DNA of 64,000 bases from Synaphobranchus kaupii. Its lineage: Eukaryota > Chordata > Actinopteri > Anguilliformes > Synaphobranchidae. This document shows positions 25,632 to 37,080 of the stretch, in pieces (position 1 is the first letter of the stretch; each line of letters opens with the position of its first letter). The notes beneath the pieces were generated by a model that ran no database searches, was not told the origin of the DNA, and saw only the letters and a list, made by a program, of their open reading frames with translations. The position numbers were made by a program, and so were the translations under genes. The stretch is from the NCBI GenBank assembly GCA_029718625.1, contig CM056380.1:115566138-115630137 (forward strand), read 5' to 3'.

Positions 25632-26961
25632 CAGTTTTTCTTAATTGTTTACACACTAAAATTGGTGCTATGACCCTATTAATAAAACATTAAGTTTATT
25701 TGTCAAAAGAAATACAATTGTTTCAAAACTATAAGCACTATTTCGCTTGTTTTAACACAAATTTCAGTCTCTTTAACACTGTTTTAGGCACAATTTTCAA
25801 AAAGTATATCTAATCTATCAAATGAAAAAACACTGCCATTAAATTCTATAAACTCCAATTATCAATTAACACACACATTCTTCACAGGTAAAACACTAGT
25901 TGATTTAATTATTCAATCAGCAATCAGAGCTTTAGCACAAATAAAAGGGCAAAATGTGAGCTCTCCTGTATGTGGAGAACAATGGCTGACCAACATTTTG
26001 AAATGGGGAATAGGTAGATCTGCTCTATTGTTATTTACTGTAACATATCAAAACTCAGTGATCCCTGTACTGCAGAGTACCTAATGTATACAAGGGGACC
26101 ACAATACAGACAGCATAGTGTGCACAAGCTAAGCTGCCAGTATCCCTCGTGTGAGTACCGAAGCCACCCCTACTTGGAGCAAATACGGGAGAGCCTGTCC
26201 CCTCTGCAGCTCAGAGTAGCTGAGCACGGTCTTAGCATCTTACTGGCATAAAAGAGGACCTGAAACACGGGGGAGATATGCCTTTCGCAGTGCTGCAGAA
26301 ATTAGCTCCACACACACTCACACAGATACAAGACAGACCAGAGCAGCACACGTGTTGTCATATGGGGCAATGTGAGTTTCCACCGTGATGCTCCGTTTCA
26401 AAGTTGGTTCAATGAAACCATTGCTTTTTTATTTCTCAGAGATTCCAAAAGACACTTCTCCCACTGCTTGGCCAGAGAAAATATAATGTGTGATGTACAT
26501 GAGAATATGTGGCCTGATCAAGAGCAGAGACCAGACTAACTTATTTTTGGTTTTACTTTCACATTTTTTGTTCACTCCCAGTACAGTATTTTTTAAAAAC
26601 AATTTTAATTTTACATTGTCTCTACTAAATGTTTTTAATTAGGAAAAATAAAAATAACAATATTTGAGTTGGCCAGTACACTCAAACAATACTGATACCT
26701 AACTAATATAATGGTAATAGTGTCTTTAATTTTTTACACCAGTGTGTAATTGGCATTTATAATTTGTATTCATTTGTTGACTAGTGTTTATTATTTGGAG
26801 GAAAATGTCATTTTGGGGTGAGTGCATGGTTTATAACATAGTGTTTGATTTTGACAAGAGATGCATGAAGTTTTGCAGAAGGAGTTGACAGTGTGGGTTT
26901 TGTGTTTATAGTTTTGAGAAATTAGTTTCAGAAAATGTGTCTAAACAATTGAGAAAAACTG
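25632..26961 (+). mobile_element. IS630/mariner-like transposon remnant inside a minisatellite
   Basis: The left end cagtttttcttaattgttta and right end (counterpart of cagtttttctcaattgttta) form clear inverted repeats. The left flank is TA (25630-25631) and the right flank is CA where TA would be expected. The transposase is internally deleted, but a piece is readable (next entry). The same end sequence closes the element that finishes at 50155, so the two are one family. Confidence 0.8.
26351..26539 (+). pseudogene. Transposase fragment (DDE, IS630/mariner-like)
   Basis: An open stretch of 62 codons reads RVVIWGNVSFHRDAPFQSWF and ends RHFSHCLARENI...MWPDQEQRPD. It aligns with the copy at 49086-49640 (VIWDNVNFHRA; RRFFSCCLARENI; LWPDQDRRWD). 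The residue matching the catalytic Asp of WDN is Gly here. The segment between the two blocks, which should carry the NPIEEF Glu, is deleted. The fragment cannot encode an active enzyme. Confidence 0.75.
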
Positions 26962-27935
26962 CAACTGTCTGTGAGTGAGGGCATTTCACTGTGAGCGAGT
27001 GAGTGCATTTCACTCTGTGAGTGAGTGCGTTTCAGTGGGTGTGAGTGAGTACATGTCACTCTGGGTGAGTGAGTGTACTTCACTGTGTGTGTGAGAGTGA
27101 GTGTACTTCACTGTGTGTGTGATTGAGTGTATTTCACTGTGTGTGTGAGTGAGTGTATTTCACTGTGTGTGTGTGTGTGTGTGTGATTGAGTGTATTTCA
27201 CTGTGTGTGTGTGTGTGTGTGTGTGTGTCAGTAGCATCTGAGAGGTCAGAGGTCAGCAGTGTTTGTGTTTCAGTGTCAGTGAAGTGTGCTGTAAAGGAGG
27301 GGGGCAGATTTATGATCTTTGTGTTTCTGAGACTGCAGGCCCAGGGATAATGAAGACAGATTTGAGTGTCATCTCTCTCTCTCTCTCTCTCAGTTGGGGA
27401 GGGATGTTCTTTTTGTGGGGTATTGGAAACAGTGTTTCACGTTTTTATAGTGTGCACGTCTGGAATGGGTCTTGCGTTTAGTTAGAGAGTGGTGTATGGT
27501 GTTTCTCACACTTTATTCATCTATGGGCCAAAGTACAGCATCTCAAAAAAGAAAGAAGTTTTGCTTTTAAATTTCTTGCTGGGGAAGGCAAAGACAGCAA
27601 TTTGGCTGACTTGTACGTGTTTTAAGGGGTTTAATTCACAAACAATTGCTTACTGATTTGGCGGTTTTTACATTGGTGAGCAACGTTCAGGTTTTCTGGG
27701 GGATTTGGGGGAGTGGGGGAATGTCTTTGTACAGTGAATAAGGAGGGGAAAATAGAGCTACCATTTTTAAATAGTAGTAAATCAGTAAAGGTGTTCATTG
27801 TTTTTCTTGTTTGGTTTTGTGATTGTGTTTGTAGTTTGGTTGATTTTTATTGGTTTTGCTTTTGGTTTCTTGGACTGGTTTCTTTTTCATTTCTGTGATT
27901 TACTCTTATTATTTCCCTTGCCTTTCCCTTTCCCT
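26962..27935. other. Minisatellite continuation, GT runs and unrecognised sequence
   Basis: The first 270 bp finish the GTGAGTGCATTTCACTGTGT array and end in GT runs. The remainder has a (CT)n tract (27371-27390) and T/G-rich sequence on the plus strand. No gene recognised. Confidence 0.5.
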
Positions 27936-28081
<146 letters not shown>

Positions 28082-28235
28082 TGTGTGTGCGTGAGTGGAT
28101 GATTTTCTAAGGCTTATATGTGAACATGTAGGTCTCTGGTTAATTTTTGTTTGTGCAATAAAGTAGACCTAAAAGTAACAAAATAAATAGTGTCTCTTTC
28201 GCGCGCTCTCTCTCTCTCACCCCCCCCCCCCCACA

Positions 28236-29130
28236 CTACAAAATTTGAATTGAATTTATTGAAAGGATAACCCCTTGAGATGTAGCATCTCATTTTCAAG
28301 GGGGTCCTATAGACACAAATACAAAATTATAAAACACATACAGACAAAACAGCATTACATAACATACACTGCAAATACACAGATACAGACAGTTCACTCA
28401 CCTTCTCCCACCCACACCTCCAGACCTCAGCTATTGTACAAGAAAAATGAGTTACAATGACCCAGATAATAAATCAATTGCAAATTGATTGAGAAAATAA
28501 AGATGACCTGAAGCAGCGGAAACAGGTAATAGATCTAAGAAAAATAGGAAAATTATTCGGAAGGAGCTTTATATTGGAATGACCTGCGTCCGACTTCTTT
28601 GAAAATTGCATCATCAACAAAAGGAATTAACTGAAATCTCTCCCAGTTGATAGCAATTAGGTCTTGAATAAAACAATCAACATTAATATTTTTGCATTGT
28701 CTCAGTCTAATATATTTAGGAGAACTTGGAATTTTAATTTTCCAGACACAAAATATAACAGAGTGATCACTTAAACAATCTGACATACCAGATTTAGTTA
28801 TCCTTTCAGGATTAGTGACAAGTATCCAATCCAACAAGGATGAAGTCCGATAATCCACTCTAGTAGGTTCATTAATTAACTGAGTGAGGTTTACACTACC
28901 TTGGAGAAGGAACAATCAAGCCAGTTAGTATTGAAGTCACCCAAGATAATAATTTCATTATGCCTCTCAAGAGAATTTATAGTTGACAAAATACACTTTG
29001 TGCCAGTTGGAGCAGAGGGAGGCCTATAAATGTTGCCAATAGTTAAATGCTTGTTATCACGAAGAATAATGTTAATAAAAAGACATTCAAAATTAACTGT
29101 CTCTACATTAGGAATGACACACTCAGAAAC
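28236..29130 (-). mobile_element. LINE remnant: endonuclease region plus 3' tail
   Basis: Read on the minus strand, the 5' part (29130-28553) encodes pieces of an apurinic-type endonuclease. The 3' part (28330-28236) carries tgagatgctacatctcaagg followed by an AATAAA-type signal and A-rich end, as in several fish non-LTR elements. The reverse transcriptase that should lie between is absent, so the copy is internally deleted. Confidence 0.7.
28553..29125 (-). pseudogene. LINE endonuclease domain fragment
   Basis: One frame gives GNIYRPPSAPTG and IIILGDFNTNW, the YRPP and GDFN signatures of the endonuclease/exonuclease/phosphatase fold of non-LTR retrotransposons. After a frameshift near 28916 the next frame (28915-28553) gives NLTQLINEPTRV, SLLDWILV and CLSDHSVIFC, the downstream LTQ-I-PTR and SDH motifs. 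The C-terminal part includes INWERF. The clade cannot be set without a search. Confidence 0.8.
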
Positions 29131-32100
29131 AAGATTTGCAGAAAAATATGTGATAAAAATAAAATAATTATCAAATCTCTTTATGTATTTGGTTTTTCAC
29201 GTTATGTCAGCCTGGGATGCATTTCACTTTCCCACTATTAGGACTCTCAATTATTCATCGCTTTTGGAAAGAAAAATAAACAGAAACCGACCTGTGAAAT
29301 ATTGCAATATGTTCTTTCCTATTTTTGAATATTTTTCACATGGTAAGAGTTTTCGAGGTCACACTGAAATTTATGTTTTGCTCCATGTTTTGCCTCATCC
29401 TGATGTTCCAAACACAGGTTTTTAGTTCGTATAATCATTTGCACTGCTCTTATTTGTGTCTTCGATAAACCTGAGCACCAGCTGACTGAGGGCACACATT
29501 TCATGGTTCAGCAATCTTAAATTGTAGTGTCTTTCGGATTTAATTTAAAATGTTTCTGGAAGTGTCATTCATTATCAGTGGAATCTTGAAGCTCCCCCTG
29601 GGAAAATTAAAGTTATACTATTCTATTCTAATCTGCTCTGCTTCTCCTTTGTACTATGTGCTGCCCTAAACTTCAGTTTTACCAAGTGAGAGAAATAAAC
29701 CTTTTTTTGGGTGTGGTGGTGGGGGGGGGGGGTGGGGGTTGGGGGGGGTTGGAAAGTTGTGAAAACATTGTGTTCTCATGATTTTGTCTGATCGCCAACA
29801 AAACACATAAAACGCTTTCCTGTGGAAAAAGTATAAGTATAATGTGAGTTTATTTACAGCTTAGCTGGAAAGTTGTGGTTTGGTGGTGGTTAAAAAAAGA
29901 TGTTGTAAAAATGTTGCTACAATGTTGTTATTCGCCACAACCTTACACAACCTTTCTGTAATACTGTAAAAAGCTACAATTAGGTTTTATACTGACTGGG
30001 TACACAATTCAATGTACCCAGTCGGGAGAGGGCTTCAGACTAGTCTGACAACACTTCAAATTCAACTGCTTCTTGTCTCACACAACCTGTAGTGAATAAT
30101 TCTAGGCTTTTAATATCAATGGTTCCCCAAACCTCTTTCCTGTATACACACCTTTAACTGTGTCATAGCTCTCTGTAATTTTATGGTAGTTGTTTTTGTA
30201 AAGAATTGTTTAAAATGTTTCCCTCCTCCTCTTTTCCACCCTCCAACTTTGTGACATCATCACTTCCTCACGTGCTGTGACATCACAATACATCCCCTGT
30301 CTCATTCACCCGTGTGAATACAGTTGATACACCCGTTACATTCTTGCTGTTTTCCCACTTCTGTGACATCACAGTTTTTTTTTTTTTTTTTTTTAATCTA
30401 CAGCACAGGAACCAGAGCACCCTCTGCTGCTGGTTGTTCAGACTGACTGGCTTATTTTAGGGGCCACCTGGGGGAACCCTCCTGGTGCTGAATATTATGT
30501 TTTTTGTTTTAAGAATGATTTAAACACAGTTCAGGTATGAACTGTGTGTTGTTAGCAACATACTAAGATTGCTCTTTTTAAGTCACTTCAACTAAAATGT
30601 GAACTGAGCCATTTTTGAGAGTGGAAATATGGATGGGGGTTCAGGTGGAGGTGGAGGAAAGGGGGAGGCTTGAGGGAACATTCAGCAGTCTGGGTCAGGG
30701 TAAGGGGTACCAGCAGGGAGGGAAGGGAGGGAAGAGAGGAAAAGGGTAGCAGGGAAAGAGGCAGTGAGTTTTTTGAGAATGTAAAATGGGGCCCCATTTG
30801 GAAGCTTGCAGTGGAGAAACCACAGAATGGTGTGAGCCTTGGGCCGAAAGGGGGAGGGAGTGAGGTGGGGTGACGAGGGTGGAGAGAGAGAGGAAGAGGA
30901 GAGAGAGAAAAACAGAGGGGGAGAAAGAGAGAGAGAGAGAGGGGAGGTGGTGAGGACACGGCAGGTTTTAATCAGGAGAAAGATGTCTGTAATGAGATCA
31001 CTATTTCCCTGCTTTTAGATTGATATCATGTGAAGTTTTGCACCACACTGAGAGGCATACTCAAGACATACGGCATGCGTGCAAACACACACACACACAC
31101 ACACACATATGTATGCACGCACACACACGGCTACACATGTGCGTACACACACACACACACATGTGCACATGCACACACACACGCAGACAAACACACAGAA
31201 AATCATGACAGACAAACACACACAAAAATGCACAAATTCATGTGCACACACTCTCACATACACACAAACACAAAAAACACACAACCACTAATACACACAC
31301 ATACACACACACTAAAATAACAGAGAAGAAGCAAGACATGCAGGCAGACACACACACACACACACACACACACACGCCATATGCTAATGGGTACAAAGAA
31401 CACACTGTACCCCGCATGCTCTCGGGGAGAGGGAGGAGGTGAAATGGGGGGATGAGGAAGAGCAGAAATGAATGTGAAAGAGAGGGAGAGCCAGGAGGGG
31501 GAGGGAGAAACAGTTGTCAGTTTGGGATTGTGTCATTAAACACACCTCTGGTGCCATGAAGGCGCTCATTCATATGGCTGCAGTAAAGCCACAGCACTTC
31601 ACACATTTCTTTCCCCACAGCTATGGATGGAACACACGCACATGCACACGCACACACCCACAGAAATATAACACTCACACATCCACAAACTCAAACACAT
31701 AGAGAAATATAACACATATACATACACACAGTAACAGAATACATAACCATACAATCACACAAAATACACATGGGGATAATGAGCTGTGAATATTCAATGT
31801 GAGAAAGTGAATTTGTGTGGCAGATTTTGTGTGTGTGCAGGCGTATGTGTGCACCTGTGTATGTGTGTACATGTGTATGTGTGCACGTGTGTATGTGTGT
31901 ACATGCATATGTGTGTGCAGGTGTACTGTATGTGTATGCATGTGTACATGCGTATGTGTGTGCAGGTGTATGTGTGTACATATGTGTGTACCTGTGTATG
32001 TGTGTACATGTGTGTGTACCTGTGTATGTGTATGTGTGTGCAGGCGTATGTGTGTTGTGCATATTCCTCCACATGTGTGTCCAATGAAATGTGAATGGCC

Positions 32101-32200
32101 TTCCTATGTAAACTTTCCTTAAAATCAGCCATGATGTCACCATGAACCCACAATGAACTTACCTCTGTCAAATAACATTACTGTCTCCATACCCTTGTCG

Positions 32201-32235
<35 letters not shown>

Positions 32236-33090
32236 TTCCATCCTTCCCTGTGCTCCCTGATTCTTCCGCTCTTTCATATTCCTGTATTCCCTATTCCCTT
32301 CATTCCTCCATTTTTAATTTGTTCTCCAACACCATACCTTTTCTCTGCCATCACTATGGAAACCCATACACCCTTCTCCTCTCCCTTTCTTGCTCCCTCC
32401 ATTCTTCTCTTCTCTATCATTCTCTGATGATATCTCCCATTTCATTCTCTCTCTCACTTCCACTCCTTCATTTGCTCACTCCTTCCCTCACACTTACTCC
32501 CTTTCCTCATTTCTCTCTCTCCCTCTCTCCCTCTCTCTCTCTCCATTCCCCTCTCTGATTGAATTACCACAAGTGTGGTGTAGAGCCAGAAAGTGCCAGG
32601 TTGTTCTGATTAAGATGTACTTTGTGAAACCCGCAATTCCAAAATTGATTGCAGTGCTGAGGTAGAGCGAGGGGCAGAAAGAGGGAGGGGGGTAAAAGAA
32701 AGAAAGCAAAAAGAGAGGGAGGGTAGAGGGGGACGAAAAGAATGAGGAAAACGGGGGAGAAGAAAGAGGGAGAGGGCAGGAGGGGAGGGGACAGGGGGGA
32801 GGCGTGCTTCGATGGTTGAAAGGCAGTTGAAACCACATGTGGAAGCGATTCTCTAATTACCGCGAATCTGTGAGCTCAGGAAAGGAGGTGGCCAGGGGTG
32901 GTCACTCCTTCCTGCTCTCCTTCCAGCCCGCCAACAAATCCACTTTTGTCGGGGAGCGACAGACGTTTCGTGCTGCCTGTCGGCATGAAGGCGGACTGTA
33001 GGCGGAGGCTGTACGACGACGGAAAGTTGCGTTCGCTCTCGTTGGAGTGCACTAATTGTGCACTAGTTTCGCCATTGCTGGTTAAGCGCT
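29131..33090. other. Noncoding stretch with CA/TG and CT tracts
   Basis: No gene recognised. It includes a possible LINE/SINE 3' end at about 29580-29630 (ctgggaaaattaaag then CTATT repeats), a G-rich run near 29720-29750, a T run at 30377-30394, purine-rich sequence at 30600-30950, and a (TC)n tract at 32205-32233. The CA/TG blocks are listed separately. Confidence 0.5.
31084..32060. repeat. CA-rich block followed by TG-rich block
   Basis: The plus strand is CA-rich from about 31084 to 31770 (CACACA with ACATGTGC and CAGACAAACA variants) and then TG-rich from about 31826 to 32060, with units resembling tgtgtacatgtgtatgtgtg. The two halves are mutually complementary in composition. Confidence 0.85.
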
Positions 33091-35000
33091 GGAGGATCGA
33101 GGCTAACGTACCCTTCTCCAGCAGCACGTATGGGGATCGAGGCTAACGTACCCTTCTCCAGCAGCACGTATGGGGATCGAGGCTAACGTACCCTTCTCCA
33201 GCAGCACGTATGGGGATCGAGGCTAACGTACCCTTCTCCAGCAGCACGTATGGGGATCGAGGCTAACGTACCCTTCTCCAGCAGCACGTATGGGGATCGA
33301 GGCTAACGTACCCGTCTCCAGCAGCACGTATGGGGATCGAGGCTAACGTACCCTTCCCCAGCAGCACGTATGGGGATTGAGGCTAACGTACCCTTCTCCA
33401 GCAGCACGAATGGGGATCGAGGCTAACGTACCCTTCCCCAGGAGCACGTATGGGGATCGAGGCTAACGTACCCTTCTCCAGCAGCACGTACTGTATGGGG
33501 ATCGAGGCTAACGTACCCTTCTCCAGCAGCACGTATGGGGATCGAGGCTAACGTACCCGTCTCCAGCAGCACGTATGGGGATCGAGGCTAACGTACCCTT
33601 CTCCAGCAGCACGTATGGGGATCGAGGCTAACGTACCCGTCTCCAGCAGCACGTATGGGGATCGAGGCTAACGTACCCTTCTCCAGCAGCACGTATGGGG
33701 ATCGAGGCTAACGTACCCTTCTCCAGCAGCACGTATGGGGATTGAGGCTAACGTACCCTTCTCCAGCAGCACGTATGGGGATCGAGGCTAACTTACCCTT
33801 CCCCAGCAGCACGTATGGGGATCGAGGCTAACGTACCCTTCTCCAGCAGCACGTATGGAGATCGAGGCTAACGTACCCTTCCCCAGCAGCACGTATGGGG
33901 ATCGAGGCTAACGTACCCTTCTCCAGCAGCATGTATGGGGATCGAGGCTAACGTACCCTTCCCCAGCAGCACGTATGGGGATCGAGGCTAACGTACCCTT
34001 CTCCAGCAGCACGTACTGTATGGGGATCGAGGCTAACGTACCCTTCTCCAGCAGCACGTATGGGGATCGAGGCTAAAGTACCCTTCTCCAGCAGCACGTA
34101 TGGGGATCGAGGCTAACGTACCCTTCTCCAGCAGCACGTATGGGGATCGAGGCTAACGTACCCTTCTCCAGCAGCACGTATGGGGATCGAGGCTAACGTA
34201 CCCGTCTCCAGCAGCACGTATGGGGATCGAGGCTAACGTACCCTTCTCCAGCAGCACGTATGGGAATCGAGGCTAACGTACCCTTCTCCAGCAGCACGTA
34301 TGGGGATCGAGGCTAACGTACCCTTCTCCAGCAGCACGTATGGGGATCGAGGCTAACGTACCCTTCTCCAGCAGCACGTATGGGGATCGAGGCTAACGTA
34401 CCCTTCCCCAGCAGCACGTATGGGGATCGAGGCTAACGTACCCTTCTCCAGCAGCACGTATGGGGATCGAGGCTAACGTACCCTTCCCCAGCAGCACGTA
34501 TGGGGATCGAGGCTAACGTACCCTTCTCCAGCAGCACGTATGGGGATCGAGGCTAACGTACCCTTCCCCAGCAGCACGTATGGGGATCGAGGCTAACGTA
34601 CCCTTCTCCAGCAGCACGTACTGTATGGGGATAGAGGCTAACGTACCCTTCTCCAGCAGCACGTACTGTATGGGGATCGAGGCTAACGTACCCTTCTCCA
34701 GCAGCACGTATGGGGATCGAGGCTAACGTACCCTTCTCCAGCAGCTCGGATGGGGATCGAGGCTAACGTACCCTTCTCCAGCAGCACGTATGGGGATCGA
34801 GGCTAACGTACCCTTCTCCAGCAGCACGTATGGGGATCGAGGCTAACGTACCCTTCTCCAGCAGCACGTATGGGGATTGAGGCTAACGTATGCTTCTCCA
34901 GCAGCACGTATGGGGATCGAGGCTAACGTACCCTTCTCCAGCAGCACGTATGGGGATCGAGGCTAACGTACCCTTCTCCAGCAGCACGTATGGGGATCGA
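33091..35000. repeat. Minisatellite, 47 units of 40 bp
   Basis: The unit is ggatcgaggctaacgtaccc followed by ttctccagcagcacgtatgg. From the start at 33091 to the last partial unit at 34991, 47 units fit once four 5-bp insertions (ctgta, near 33491, 34016, 34621 and 34666) are allowed for. Variants are cccttcccca, cccgtctcca and single substitutions. T and C variants alternate in two blocks (about 33785-34020 and 34380-34620), each ending with a ctgta-containing unit, which indicates an 80-bp and a larger higher-order period. Because 40 is not a multiple of 3 the array has no sustained frame, and short frames with VLLEKGTLASIPI on the minus strand are artefacts. Confidence 0.97.
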
Positions 35001-35160
35001 ACCCGCAACCCTCTAACGCACAGCCTTGGGGCTTTGATTGAGCCTTCCTTACGCTGCCAAAATGGGCAACGGTGTCTGGCGCCGCCCCTTTGGCAGATTT
35101 TGCCCAATCACACTGCGGCGCCCAGCCATCAAAGCCCACACAGGTATGTCACAGTCCAAC
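35001..35160 (-). repeat. Possible tRNA-derived SINE head next to the array
   Basis: On the minus strand the sequence reads gcgttagagggttgcgggtt followed by cgatcccc, a good match to a tRNA B box and its surroundings. It runs directly into the 40-bp array, whose unit on that strand also ends cgatcccc. An A-box-like region upstream is weak. This could be a SINE promoter or an unrelated resemblance. Confidence 0.4.
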
Positions 35161-35953
35161 ATGAAATACCACAGCCCTGGTTTACTGTAGTCATGTGCGA
35201 CACATGTACCACACAATCCATTACTGACAAGTCCTGCCAAGCCCAGCATTAAGACACACACTAGTAATTATTACAAAATAGAACACAATAGAATTACATT
35301 ATTGTCCATAAGGAAGTTCAAATTTACCTTCGGGATCTCATCCAGTCATAGACTGAATTGAAATGCTTTAAACACTTTGGCCTATATTGCGTCTGCAGAC
35401 GTGGTCAGTGGAAAGTACATTCTGTGAGCCAGGATAAAACGACACACTATTACACTTAGAATATAAATTCATCTAAAATTCTGACCCTTCTTCCCTGCCA
35501 GCTCTTTCTCCTGATTCCTTGTCATGGTGTTTTTTTATGTGCAAGCTATATTTCTTTTCTTCAACAAGACGCAAAGAGCCAGCGCAGATGTTTGGCGAGA
35601 TGCGAGTGAAATAACGTTTCACTCGGTACCGTCATATGTGTTCAAACCCATCCCCCCTTCTGTCGATCCTGCTCCGCGCCCGATCCCAAGCCTGGCTTCC
35701 CGACAGCACCACAGTAAGGAAAACCAAACAAACATCTCGGGAAGGCGCGAGGTTGCCCAATCTTGCGTCGCCCCCAGCAAACCTGGCATCCCCTGACATG
35801 AAGCAGGCTTTCAGCAGGGGTTGGAGTCGGACTCTGTGCCAGAACAGTTTGTGGATATGAGGGGAGGGGGGAGGGGGTGGGCGGCCGAGGCAAAGTATAC
35901 CAGAGAGCGCCCGCTAAGAAAGCTTGTGATCTGCTCCTGCTGTATGCGCATGC

Positions 35954-36006
<53 letters not shown>

Positions 36007-36225
36007 AGTCTGTCTGGAGTGTGTATTAAATATGAATGCATGTGTGTGCATGCTTGCCTGAGTGAGTGATTGACTGCAAGTGTATGCGAGTGTATGAGTG
36101 TGAGAATGGGCATGTGTGTGTGTCTGTGTGTAAGAGTGAGTGTGTGTATGTGTCTGTGTGTAAGAGTGAGTGTGTGTGTGTCTGTGTGAGAGAGTGAGTG
36201 TGCATGTGCACGACTGTGTAAGAGT

Positions 36226-36261
<36 letters not shown>

Positions 36262-36642
36262 AAGATGAGAGAGAGATGAGACACAGGGGTGGCAGGCTGT
36301 CTTGGCTCCAGGCATAAGGTGTTTCACAGGTGTGTTTGTTGGCAGCCGTCTCAGTCAAGTTACAAAACACATCACTCTGTAATTATCAACACGCTCTGTC
36401 ACAGCATGTACAGAGACAACGCACACTCTAAGAATGCCCAGCACACACACACACACACGCACAGACTCATACACACACACATACATATACGTACTCACGC
36501 ACACATACACACACACATACTCACACATGCACACACACACATACACATACAGTATACTCACGCATACACACACATATACATGCACACACATACTTAGACA
36601 CACACACACATACACATGCGCACACAAATACTCACACAAACA

Positions 36643-36677
<35 letters not shown>

Positions 36678-36724
36678 TGACACAAACACACGTACACTCA
36701 CAAGCATACACACATACTGACCTT
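35161..36724. other. Noncoding stretch dominated by TG then CA tracts
   Basis: Pure (TG)n lies at about 35955-36003. Imperfect tgtgtgtctgtgtgtaagag units follow to 36250, then a short GA run, unique sequence, and CA-rich sequence from 36437 to 36715. No gene recognised. Confidence 0.7.
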
Positions 36725-37080
36725 AGTATGACCTTAGACCTTAGTCGTCAGACCATGACGGAAAGCACGTAGTGACTGAGAAGTTTGTAGAGGAACGGGG
36801 AGTTTGTTCCACCCCTAGGGGGCTAGGATGGAGAAGCTCCGCAGTTGGGATGAGCGATAGCTGTACTGGACGAGTGGACTGGACGAGTAGCTGGGTGGAG
36901 TATGTGGTCAGGGATGGTTGAATCCTCCTGATATTGTCCAGGAGGAACCTGCAGGACCATGCTGTTGCCCTAATGTGCACCTTGAAGTCCAACTGGTCGT
37001 CCAGGACTACCCCCAGGTTCTTTGTAGAGTGGGGGGGAGCCACCATAGTGCCGTCGACGGTGATGGAGAGCTCTTGTAGT
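36725..37080 (-). pseudogene. L2-like LINE reverse transcriptase C-terminal fragment
   Basis: The minus-strand frame reads LSITVDG, then STKNLGVVLDDQLDFKVHI, SCRFLLDNIRRI and TQLLVQS. This is the conserved C-terminal end of the reverse transcriptase of L2/CR1-type fish LINEs, just downstream of the catalytic palm. Sequence that should follow (LSRLDYCNSLL in the family) is deleted, and the remaining 3' part matches only in other frames (PRGGTNSPF). The fragment is about 350 bp and 5'-truncated, as is usual for LINE insertions. Confidence 0.8.

Larger units (their letters stand above)
25432..27233. repeat. GTGAGTGCATTTCACTGTGT minisatellite, split by a transposon
   Basis: Units of about 18-24 bp (gtgagtgcatttcactgtgt with variable GAGT and GT expansion) occupy 25432-25629 and resume at about 26968-27233, where they grade into pure GT runs. 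The sequence between is a separate mobile element (25632-26961), so this was probably one array before insertion. Confidence 0.88.

Noticed and set aside
33091..35000. CRISPR array
   Set aside because: The 40-bp units are contiguous with no unique spacers, there are no cas genes, and the context is a vertebrate genome. It is a minisatellite.
34513..35107. Minus-strand frames with repeated VLLEKGTLASIPI
   Set aside because: Translation of the 40-bp array; the unit length is not a multiple of three and no frame persists beyond a few units.
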